64,000 bases of DNA from Lethocerus indicus. Taxonomy: Eukaryota; Arthropoda; Insecta; Hemiptera; Belostomatidae. The stretch's first letter is position 1. Each line of letters begins with the position of its first letter. The position numbers and the translations under genes were made by a program. A model generated the notes under the pieces. It saw nothing but the letters and a program-made list of their open reading frames with translations. It was not told where the DNA came from and ran no database searches. Location: positions 5,501,637 to 5,565,636 of the forward strand of contig JACDQD010000010.1 of assembly GCA_019843655.1 (NCBI GenBank), in the 5' to 3' direction. This document shows positions 36,942 to 46,437 of the stretch, piece by piece.

Positions 36942-37672
36942 AGGGGGACTCTCCTTCCACAGTGTAATCTCTACTAGTGCTAACTTAGTTCCGAATACTC
37001 GGTACAAGTCGGGTCGTCATATTTTATACGCGGACAAGGGGCAAAAATGGTTCGGAAATCTGGGGCCGAACTTTTCGGCCGACTTCCTGTACGGAAAATG
37101 CGTTTCGGCGGTGGGACCCGAGGGCGCAATAAATGGCCGGAAGCGGCGCTACAGGCTGGGGCTGTTTGAGACGGGAAGCGGGAACCACCACCCCCGAACC
37201 ATCCCCTTCCGTGCCGACCTCTGACCGTACGCCAACCTCTAGCAACAGTACAGCCGGCCCTGTTTAATGAGCCCTATTGCGACCCCGGCCGGTGAAGTTT
37301 TAGGTAAATGTCAGCATGCAAAACCCGACTTCACACTCATTGCCAATATTTTTTACAAAAAAATATAACCAGGACGAATTGAAATTTGAAAATTCGAGAA
37401 CAGGGGAACGGTTTGTTCTCTAAAAGCTTCTTTCCACAAAATGTGCTTCACATGCTCCTCTCCCAATAACAATATTGATTCTTAATGGAACTAACACGAA
37501 GCAACAGAGTCATTCTATCGGATCCTGACAAGACATTGGATAGTTTGCTCATCAGAGTTTAGCGTTTCATCGGACTCAACTCATAGAGTTATACAATAAT
37601 AATATTGCCCCGATCCTACGCACTCTGGAAATATTACGCATATCGTCCTCTAGCTAGTGCAGTGTGGCCCGC
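36942..37672. other. Unrecognised DNA
   Basis: A GC-rich start (36942-37260) with open frames on both strands that show no domain, then AT-rich sequence. Nothing identified. Confidence 0.4.
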
Positions 37673-38277
37673 TTAACTCGTTCGCTACCAACCGTCAAAT
37701 ATATGTGACACAGCTTTTTCTTACCACAGCCCAACGTCACACATATGTGACAGATAATTTACAAAGGCATGTTTGAACATGTTGAGTATTGAACAAAATT
37801 GTTAAGTTCTAAAAGTGTTAAATGTATGAAGTTTGTCCGCTCTCGCATTTAGACTATTTAGAGTCTTTATAACAGTTGAATAGGTCGTTTTAGCAGGGTT
37901 AGTGAAATTAACAGGCAATAAGTTAAATTTAAAAAGGAAAAGATTTTGCGAAGCAAAATTATTAAAATTGTTATGTAAGTAGCTAGATATAAGCGAGCTA
38001 TAAAAATTATTATTACATTTAATATTTTTTAACAGAAACATATCTCTCAACAAAATGACGAATTTTCGTGAAATAAATTGAATTTCATATCGATAAATTG
38101 TATTTATATTTTTTTTGTCTTATAATCAATTTCTTCTAATTTAATGTGACACATATATGTGACACGTGGGCTACAGCGTTTACTTATTTTACTTTTTTAG
38201 ACTGTTCTAAATACACAAAAAAATCTTGGGCTATGGTGGATGTTTTCTCCAGAAGACCCTGGTAGCGAACTGGTTAA
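37673..38277. mobile_element. piggyBac-like TTAA element, second family
   Basis: 605 bp with TTAA at both ends and matching termini. The left end reads TTAACTCGTTCGCTACCA. The reverse complement of the right end reads TTAACCAGTTCGCTACCA. A subterminal inverted pair containing acacatatgtgac and acatatatgtgacacgtgg lies 60-100 bp inside each end. The element differs from the one at 29.8 kb. It contains a reverse-transcriptase tail fragment instead of a transposase. A LINE fragment starts immediately to its right. Confidence 0.75.
37802..38100 (-). pseudogene. Possible LINE reverse-transcriptase C-terminal fragment
   Basis: A minus-strand frame, open through about 38100, contains an ISRKFVILLRDMFLLKNI-like block, then YSSLISSY, FNLLPVNFTNPAKTTYSTVI and KLHTFNTFRT before the stop. 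The spacing (R..LRD.FL.K.I, then S.LISS, later T..F) resembles the tail that follows the reverse-transcriptase and thumb regions in many insect non-LTR elements. It is not the same protein as the Jockey-like LINE elsewhere in the window. The identification rests on pattern only. Confidence 0.4.
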
Positions 38278-38645
38278 AATGGTGGAACTTTCACTGTAGC
38301 AATATATGTACCAGACAATCCACCATGACCTCAACATACCGACAGTCGACGAAGTCGCAAAATCCAGTTCCCGAAGTTCCACTCCCGCCTTTCTCCTCAT
38401 CCTAATCCACTCGTTCAGCCCATTATCCCCCGCGTCGGCTTAAACGCCGCTGGCCCAGAGATCTTCTTAGCCCGTAGAATTGCTTTACCAAGCCATAAAT
38501 TATTTCGCACGCATTGTGAAGAGTGCCGTCATTGGATGGTTTCTTTTGTCAAGTCATTCAAGTGAGAAACATACACTCAACACTTGTACATATAATTATG
38601 TTATAATTGATTGTACAAATAAAGAAAAAAAAAACAAAAAAAACG
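38278..38645 (+). mobile_element. Jockey-like LINE, 5'-truncated, decayed
   Basis: Carries the LNIPTVDEVAKS block (38327-38363), then the frameshifted C terminus, the 3' UTR (attggatggtttcttttgtc, then ttgattgtacaaataaag) and poly(A) at 38623-38642. Frameshifts and an altered spacer before the UTR make it older than the copy at 58.1 kb. It begins right at the edge of the TTAA element, so its true 5' limit is uncertain. Confidence 0.82.
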
Positions 38646-39518
38646 GTCGGGACCGAGAAATCACAGACAAGGGGATGTCTAAATGTGAAGTTAATTTTGT
38701 TGTCGATTTTTCGTCAATAATTCTCGGTCCGCCTTCTACCGACAGCCCACCTAGGAAGAGGATTGAAGGCATATCGGCTGTTATTTCTGGAACAACACGC
38801 GGCGAGAAATTTGAGCCGCCAGATTTATTTCTGTACGGGCCGTCCGGGCATAAAGTATTCCCGACGCCGACGCCCGTGTTTGCGGCTCTGGTATATAATA
38901 AACGTCGGACAATCTGCGGCCGCCGTATAAGAGCCGGCTAACTAGGTGGACAAGGGCGCTGATTCGGCGCTGAATCCGGCCGCGAGACCTGTCATTAGCC
39001 CCGCGTCTCTTCATTACCGAGCCCATTCAACCGCCGTATCGCATTGCGGCCGAAAACGTCGGCACAGACGCCGGCTAATTAGAGAGGCGTACGCCCCCCG
39101 CAACGCGTTTCAAAACAGGCCCGCCTTCTCAATGAACTACGTTTGCCTAATGGACGCATTTACGAAGCCGCGGGGCCGACCGCAAGCATTCACGACACGT
39201 GTCCCGTACAGAACACGTCCCTGTGTGTCCCTGTTTATTCCAACATTCGAGTTAGCTATCGGTATTTTTCAACCACCCGAAAATACCATTTAAAAAATAC
39301 TTCGAAGTTTAACAAATACAGAAATATACTATAAAACGCGCTAACGGCCGCAAACGTGCGTATAACGTTAACTCAACTGTCGTACAAAACCATCCGCTTT
39401 CCACTCCTGGTTTATTCATCAATAATTATTCAGTCGCCCAAACTTTCCGTTCCTGAACACAAATGTATTTAAAAAATATATGGCATCCTTTTTTGGGGGT
39501 GATTATGAGAACATAATT
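38646..39518. other. Unrecognised DNA including one copy of a dispersed repeat
   Basis: GC-moderate sequence with unrecognised open frames. The segment 39260-39330 is related to 43691-43769. No gene identified. Confidence 0.4.
39260..39330 (+). repeat. Unclassified dispersed repeat, copy 1
   Basis: Shares cggtatttttcaacc, then gaaaataccatttaaaa, then a cttc-aag-tttaacaaatac stretch with 43691-43769 in the same order. The function and extent of this repeat are unknown. Confidence 0.6.
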
Positions 39519-39885
39519 TTAAGTAAACTTTTTTTTAACTTTTTTATTTTGCAAAATAAACTTTTACAGTTATAGGTGCAATCTCGATAAAGAAACCACC
39601 CAATGATGGCGCTTTTGACATGATTTAACTACTGCCCGAGGTTTCGCATGTATTTCGTGATAAAAGGAACCACCCGAAGATGGCACTTTTCACACAAGAA
39701 CAATTATGATCTAAGAAGATCTCTAGGGTTTTGCGACTTCGTCGACCGTCGGTATGTTGAGGTCATGGTGGATTGTCTGGTTAGAAACATACCGGGGAGC
39801 ATTAAGGATGGTGCGAAGGACTTTTGATTGGAATCTCTGGATGCGAGCGATGTTGGATTTCTTGGTGGAACCCCATTAAGTAAAC
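39519..39885 (-). mobile_element. Jockey-like LINE, 5'-truncated, with TSD
   Basis: The insertion 39529-39875 is flanked by the 10-bp duplication TTAAGTAAAC at 39519-39528 and 39876-39885. On the minus strand it reads SNIARIQRFQSKVLRTILNA, then PRYVSNQ, then LNIPTVDEVAKP and a stop. The rest of ORF2 is deleted. The 3' UTR is present twice in tandem: gaaaccacccaatgatggcg, and ggaaccacccgaagatggca further in. Poly(A) follows (poly(T) at 39529-39547). Confidence 0.88.
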
Positions 39886-40978
39886 GTAGGAACAAGTCTA
39901 GAAGGAGATGGAATATTAACTATTTGGTATCAATTTTAAGATAGTTTCAAGTAATTTTCCCGAATGCACGCGATTGGTTAAAATATCAACCCGTCTCCGA
40001 TAGCTTATTTCGTCGAATACTAGACCGGTTTAAGCCAGTCCGTCAAGTGTATGAAATGCGGTACTCTTGGAGAAAGCGCAGACACAATATTTACCCAATG
40101 GAAAAATCTGCCTTGTATTTGAAAGTATCTATTAGTGTAATATTTACACTAATCTCTTAATTAAATGTTTTTATCACAGAAGTGTGAAAAAAATAAATAT
40201 TTACAAACTATAAGTGCTACTATAAAAAAATATAGCATGCAATATAGTACGGTTTGGTATATGGGGCCAACGAGTACTTAATGTACCCGTACCGGTAATG
40301 GTTAAAACCGCGTCGGGGCCGCACAAAATTCCGGCAATTGGCACTAAACAACCCGCTGGCTTTGAATTTATGTTAATCAATATCAATTCTATTAACACGC
40401 CATTAACAATACACCTATGGTGGGTAATCCACCCTGGCCGTGATAACGATAATACAGCTACCCACGCTTCTCACCCCCGTCCCAGGGTACAATGGCTACC
40501 GTATACTAGTTGAGCGGGGGGCAATTAAGTTAGAATTTGATTAACCTAATAGGGCATCGGAGCGTGGCCCCGACAGTGCGCCCGCAATACGGGAATCATC
40601 GTGTCCTCCGAAATGCGCGCCGATAAGTTAATTATGATAAAAGTGTTGCAGGAATCCCGCCCGCGCCCTCTATTGTTCAAAGTTTTAACGCTATGTCCTG
40701 TAGCGTTATTTGGCGGACTGAATTAAATTAAGCAAAGATGATATTCAAAACATTCGCGAAATATTATATTCTAAAATAAAACTGAAAGGTGCCCACTTAT
40801 AATTTTTGGCTACGAGTTTCATTACCTTCACGATATTCTGCCTCCACTTACCGAAGTCGGAAGATACCCCGGATTTTACTTGTTGCTGTATTATATTTTT
40901 GATTACGGCTGGAATAAGTGAACATTTTACTCTATAGTGCCTGGTTCTTAATCATTAATTTCTGAATAGTTTAACATA
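39886..40978. other. Unrecognised DNA
   Basis: AT-rich with no recognisable gene or repeat. A short tagaccggttt string at 40022 resembles part of the fold-back arm but has no supporting context. Confidence 0.4.
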
Positions 40979-41207
40979 CATGTTTAAAACACCCCTTTTT
41001 GACTGACAATCCGACATAGACTTAAGCCCATTAACAAACATCCCCCCAATGAAGACAAAACCACACGCTCCAAAACAAAATAACGAGATACGTATATATA
41101 CCACAGTACAAGTGACAGTGAGAGTGCAATGAGGATGCCCGAAAAACATCCAGAGCAAAAGACCAAACCAGCGAGAGGAGATAGAAACACTCGAAATCTA
41201 CATTAAT
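40979..41207. mobile_element. Fold-back family copy lacking hammerheads
   Basis: The left half (gacaatccgacatagac, 41002-41018, and following) matches 13889-13920 in the array 1 insertion. The right half contains accacagtacaagtgacagt, then gaggatgcccgaaaaacatc, then gcaaaagaccaaaccagcga and gaggagatagaaac. The last parts are the loop and outer arm of the family. A deletion removed the hammerhead core. Overlapping minus-strand open frames here are artefacts. Confidence 0.75.
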
Positions 41208-41651
41208 TTCTGAACTCATTTATTCCTTTTCATCCTGGGGTAGATTTTTGCCTTACCTTACCGCACGCCCTGTTGCAGTTAGGTATATTTGCAATGAATA
41301 ATAAAAGTTATTTACATATGCATACCTCGAGTGGAGGTGGAGGATGCTTTTTATTATGCAGTGGAGAACGAAGATAAAGTATTAAACCGTCATAAACAAC
41401 GTCGTTTCACTATTATGGAAAGGGTTTGTTATTTTCAATGCCATTTCGATACCGTCCGGATCGGTGTTATTCGACCGTGACAAAAATTATTATTTATTTT
41501 CCCCGAAAACATGTATAACCGGGGACGTCCAGGAGTGGATACGGTTCCGACTTTGCCTCGGAACGAAAAGCGGGGTGTCTTTTATTCATGCGAAAGGAGG
41601 GGCCCGGTAGAGCGGTCTACCTGTTTATCCCCGGAGACGGGTTGAATAGAT
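41208..41651. other. Unrecognised DNA
   Basis: No feature identified in this stretch of mixed composition. Confidence 0.45.
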
Positions 41652-42029
41652 TCAACGTATTTCCTCCTTTGGGCAAGCCCTTGACGCCGGCCAACCCTCT
41701 CTTAATCGGACCTTTACATCGCTCAGACTACAACCCCCGGCGTTTCTCTGTGTCCCCTTTTGGCGGAGCGCGGAAAAATGTATTTTCCCCCCCCCCGGCC
41801 CCCTCCGCCGTTCCGTTGGGTCCGGGGGACAGATGTCGATGACTCGCAATATGTTTCTGCCGGCTTCCTTTTTTATTTCTCCTACGGGAACGGCTCGGAC
41901 ATCGACTACATTACCGTCGAGGTAAACGATGCGATATAATTTGAGATATTCGTGTCGCTGCCGGCGGTCGGTTACGGCATTATCGAGAGTACGATTTTCT
42001 GTCCACTCCTCCACTCGGTCCAATAACAA
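41652..42029 (-). CDS. Unidentified open frame of about 125 codons
   Basis: The middle of the translation (ENRTLDNAVTDRRQRHEYLK, then LYRIVYLDGNVVDVRAVPVG) has the mixed charged and hydrophobic look of real protein, unlike most chance frames in this window. I recognise no family. The frame has no convincing start: a stop lies shortly upstream, inside a hammerhead-like motif at 42025-42062. The C-terminal 50 residues are Arg/Gly/Pro-rich and may be non-coding. It could be a relic of a retroelement ORF, a host exon, or chance. Confidence 0.2.
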   Translation of the reverse strand: MLLDRVEEWTENRTLDNAVTDRRQRHEYLKLYRIVYLDGNVVDVRAVPVGEIKKEAGRNILRVIDICPPDPTERRRGPGGGKIHFSALRQKGTQRNAGGCSLSDVKVRLREGWPASRACPKEEIR

Positions 42030-42062
42030 ATTGGTTTCGGACTCCCTCCATCTTCAGTGGCA
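42025..42062 (-). ncRNA. Degenerate hammerhead-like motif, second lineage
   Basis: On the minus strand: CUGAAGA, U, stem II GGA/UCC around a GGGAG loop, then GAAA and CC. Where the intact family has GGUC, this has AAUU, so stem III is lost and the cleavage site is doubtful. Stem II and its loop differ from the fold-back family, so this is not simply another copy. Confidence 0.4.
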
Positions 42063-44036
42063 CAGTTCATTCTTTCTTCTGGTTGGCGTGGAAACCAGAA
42101 CCGCCATTTGGAGTTTTAGATCAAATTAACCCAAGTTGCCTTGATTTTTTTTTATTAATATTAATTCGAACGTGCTATGAACGTGCGTTCATAGACGAAT
42201 TCCACCTTTTTTTCTAAAAATTAGAAATTTGAAAATTATGTGGTCTTGGCATAATTATTAATTGGCAGAACGAAATCATTACGTCTTTCAGAACAGAAAA
42301 ACATCAGTACGTCATTATATACGATATTAAATCTTGCAAAATATATTTATTATGTGACAGGATTTAATGTTAATTTTGACACTATGTACCGGCGTTTGCC
42401 GCGTCTGGTTTATTTTAAGAATGGCACTGCGTCGGATTGTATCTATCGACGCGAGGAGCGCTTTTTCAAGTTAGAAGTGTTGGCTCGAGCTTTCCGAGAT
42501 AAAGTTTCCCCTTTCTCCGGGTCCTCCGCATTTCAACGGATTGTTCGGCGCCTGCACGCGATCCCAATTTTACGAATAGCCGCGCCACTCTATTTCGGCG
42601 CTTCTCACTCACCGCCGCACTCAACGTTGAACCTGAAATGATAAAATGATGAAATTATGTACAAAGTTGAAATTAAAATTCGTCCTTAGACCTCATTAGC
42701 CCATCAATGTTAATTCCTTTATCCATTTCCAATATTAATATTTCTTGTTATTTTTTTTCATCATGAAATACATTCTGAGGCATCCTTTCAGAAGTTTGTA
42801 TCCATCCACTTCTCGTCCCCGTATTGACATCGCATCAACAAATATTTATACCCGACACCGATTCTATAAAGTCACTTAGTACCAGGCTTCACATATAATA
42901 CTACAGTTAAGGGATGTCGGACTCCAAACACCTATGACTTAAATTTCATTATATATGTATTTTCGCCGTTTTTATTTGCGGTTTTAGATATAGGGGGAAA
43001 GTAGTCGAGGACCGAATTTTCCTTCAATGTTAAATTCAAACTCATTAAACAAGTTTATAAACTCAGCCATAAACTTTTATTTTGTTATAATTTTAATTGT
43101 TTTAAATCTCATGTTATAGTATCTTTATTTTATATAATTTTAAGTTAGGGACCACTATGTCATCATCCTTATATTTATTGCGAGTTTAAGACAATACAGA
43201 ATCCCAGATTAAGACAATTCCGAATGCACATTATCCTACCCGGTCTCTGTCCATTATTCTGGGTCACAAAGAATTGTAAAGCGCAGGGTGATACGTGATA
43301 ACCCGGGGGTACGGCCGGGAATTGAGGAGGGACCGTCGTCATACGAGACGATGATGATGTTGTTTTCACGCACACGCGCGCTAACACTCACAAGCCTCCC
43401 CCTCGTCATTATTGACATGAGTGATGGAGCTGTGACTCTAAGGGGGCGGCGGAGGGGGGTTAATCACGGCCCCCGGGGGGCGGCATTAGGCCGTGCGCGC
43501 ACACCGCCTCACGCGGACTACACGCGCCTACACGCACGCACACCGACATCACAGGTTTTAACGGGCTGATGACGGTGACGGTGTCATCAGCTGGAGGAGG
43601 CAGGCCTCCTACCGGCTGATGGATGCGTTCTCGGGTCCGCGCCTATCGCATGACCGCATTAAGTCAGTATCGTGTTACAGCCCTAGGACTCGGCATTTTT
43701 CAACCTTATGGCCTCCTGAAAATACCATTTAAAACACGCTTCAACGTTTGAAAAAATACATAAATATATCTCCCGGGTGTACACGCTAAATACATTCACT
43801 TACGAGTCATTACGGTAAACCTATATTTTCACGAGGACCGGCTCATTCCCATTATGTCCACCTATTCTCAATATAAACCCTGATGGGAAGACAACAATCT
43901 AATGATTTATAAAAAAACAGTAAAGTAATGTCAGTTGATTATTGAGTGAAAATAAAACATAAGTGTAAGTTAACATAAGCCGTGACATTTCTCTATGAAA
44001 TGTACTTAGAGCGGCTAGACTGGTTTCAGTAATATA
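42063..44036. other. Unrecognised DNA with a GC-rich patch and hairpins
   Basis: AT-rich until about 43300, then GC- and CpG-rich to 43640 with CACACGCGCG-type strings. Two hairpins lie side by side: GCTGATGAC/GTCATCAGC (43565-43573, 43583-43591) and AGGAGGC/GCCTCCT (43595-43601, 43604-43610). The second copy of the dispersed repeat is at 43691-43769. No gene recognised. Confidence 0.45.
43691..43769 (+). repeat. Unclassified dispersed repeat, copy 2
   Basis: Related to 39260-39330 through cggcatttttcaacc, gaaaataccatttaaaa, and gtttgaaaaaatacataaat. There is a small insertion after the first block. Confidence 0.6.
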
Positions 44037-44541
44037 TTGGGTTCCAATATAATATATTGCGGAATTCACCAACAAGTGGCGTTGTACATATTTTTAAGTA
44101 CGTCAACATATTTGCACAAATAAGCCGTAGATGGTTTTGAATGCACGTATAAGTTACATTCAGCTTCTCTGCAATGTCCCTTGTTGAACTCTGGCGATCC
44201 GAATCAACAATGGCCTTTATTTGGTCATCGTAGACCTCCACTGGACGTCCAGAGCGCTCCTGATCTTTTAATGAAAAATCCCCCGACCGGAATTTTGCGA
44301 ACCAATACTGACACTGCCGTTCTTTTAAGGCTTCATCACCGTACAGAGCGTACAACTTTTTATGAGCCTATGAGGCATTAAAACAATTCAACTGGTCAAT
44401 GTAATTTTGATACTGACTGTTTCAGAAAGGACCAAATAATAACATATCAAAGAATCTTATCTGTGCAAAGATGTTGACGTACAAAAATATGTACAACGCC
44501 ACTTGTTCGTGAATTCCGCAATTACTTAGTTGTCAACCCAA
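44037..44541 (-). mobile_element. Mariner element, internally deleted, copy B
   Basis: 505 bp between TA dinucleotides (44035-44036 and 44542-44543), both ends reading ttgggtt inward. The 85-bp terminal repeats match copy A at 34.9 kb. It retains the 5' third of the transposase gene and has lost the catalytic region. Copy B keeps about 45 bp that copy A has lost next to the shared deletion junction. Confidence 0.9.
44085..44355 (-). pseudogene. Mariner transposase N-terminal HTH fragment
   Basis: Minus-strand frame starting MYALYGDEALKERQCQYWFA, with FRSGDFSLKDQERSGRP and DDQIKAIVDSDRQSSTRDIA, then LNVTYTCIQNHL. This is the paired-type helix-turn-helix DNA-binding region of a mariner transposase (normally about 350 residues), including the linker with the GRP motif. 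After about residue 78 the frame runs into the terminal repeat. The DD34D catalytic domain is absent. The upstream Met may be internal, since mariner proteins usually have some 20-30 residues more at the N terminus. Confidence 0.9.
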
Positions 44542-46388
44542 TAGTAATCACTAACTGTATAAGGCCGGTGTAAAGGCACTTTTATGAAACAAGCGATATT
44601 TTAAACTCTCGCCTCCATTCCATAAAGATATTATGAATCATATTTTAAATTAAACAATTACGACCCGGCTATTAGTCGCCAATCAAATGGAATATGCTCC
44701 GTTAATTGGACTATGAATTTAAATCGACGGCAGCTGAATAATTTATTTTCGGCCGATTATCGTTTCATTTATCCTCTGAAAACGTTTCCATCCGGCCCGA
44801 GGGACAATCTGCAGGGCATTAAAATTTCACCGGGGCGTTTCACATAAGACCCTCGTAAATCCGCCCCGAGCTCGTAAAACAACTTACGAATCCAGTACTC
44901 AGCCACCCCTTACAAACTGCCCCAACCCCTGCCAATAACTTTTAACGATACTGTTAATGACATCTTCATCATAAACCTAATGACCGTCCGAGAGTTTTAT
45001 GTTCATTTAGTTAAATGCTGTCCCCTACTCCCACCCACGCCGTCGCCGACCTAATACGTTTAATACAAGTGCGACGAACGCACGCGCTCATACACGTTTC
45101 GGTTTTATGGTGGGGGGGGAGTCATCAAACCGCCGATGATGAGGGGGTTGCATCGGTTTCGGACCACAATGTAAATTTCAATGTTTAATCGCTGTTTGAT
45201 AACCGTATAAACGGAAGCGTATGAGCGGAACTGGTCGGAAAGGGTTTGTAATACAAATGTTTATTTATTTAAATTTTCCGCGCCTACGAAGTACGCAATA
45301 AAATATACTTATTTACTCTCTCTCCACAAACGCAACAACAAATAATAATAAAATATTTATAGGTTTACAGAAAACAGATTACATCAGAGGAAATACAAAA
45401 TCAACAGACCAAGATCAATAAGGAATTTAATTAATTTTTAATAAGATTTTTTTCATGATAATGTCGATTTAGTTAGTGTTGTTGGTTATGTATTAATAAT
45501 AATTTCTGTCCAGCTGGTAACCGTTGCTTCGCTTCCTCTGTCTCCATTCTGGCAAGAATATATAATGGAGGATGGGTATTCACGAAATAGAACTGAATTT
45601 TGTTTCTAAACATTTATTAGATATCTCTGTGACATAGGAGGACAACAGATCGGGAAACTGTTGAAACCTTTTAATCAACACTTAACAATTAGAACCTGTT
45701 TCATTTGAGTTTAAAACTTTCACTCGGACTTTTCCCCCCCACCCAAAGGGCCACTTTTTTCCCACTGCGAGGCGCCTCTTCATTTTCAAGACCCGTTTAA
45801 TAATATCCCACTCCATTCCCCGGCCGTCCTACATCTGCTGTCCTCCCCGTCGTACAGAAGTTTTTCTCTTATGCCCCGCTCTTATTATTATTTTTATTAT
45901 TATTTCGCCTCTCGCAATCCGAAAAGCTGCAGCGTCGGCCCGCATTTAAAAGCGGGCCGCGAATTCTTTTTATTAGAGGGAAAAAAAAGAAGGGGGAAAC
46001 GAAACTCGGAGGAGAAAAAGTTCTGCGGGTAAAGCGACCGTCTTCTAGTTCCCCGGAGATTCTTCGCGTTAATACGCTGCAATCTGCATTGCCCCAATTG
46101 GCAACAATTGCAAATGCATCTGTTCAATTACATTTTCAGCCAGATAGTCTCGTTATAAGAAAAGAAAATGCCACCTGACACAACTATTCAAATGCGGCCG
46201 ACGGATGCCGTTCTGTACATTAGGTTTGTGATATATTGCTTAGGGGGGGGGGGTATATGAAACGGGCACGGGCGAAACAATCGGAGGAGGTTCTCGAATT
46301 TATTGGGCTCGATACTTCTTGCGGCAGTTGTGCCCAATACCTCGGTTCAAGTTCTTATTTTTTCTAACGTATTTCTAATATATCATTC

Positions 46389-46392
<4 letters not shown>
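44542..46392. other. Unrecognised DNA
   Basis: AT-rich with G runs near 45113 and 46242 and an ATT-rich run at about 45884-45905. No gene or repeat family identified. Confidence 0.4.

Positions 46393-46434
<42 letters not shown>
46393..46434. repeat. (TA)n microsatellite
   Basis: About 21 uninterrupted AT units. Confidence 0.97.

Positions 46435-46437
<3 letters not shown>

Noticed and set aside
44010..44032. gcggctagactggtttcagt, similar to a stem II-deleted hammerhead arm
   Set aside because: Short match next to a mariner end, without any other fold-back sequence.
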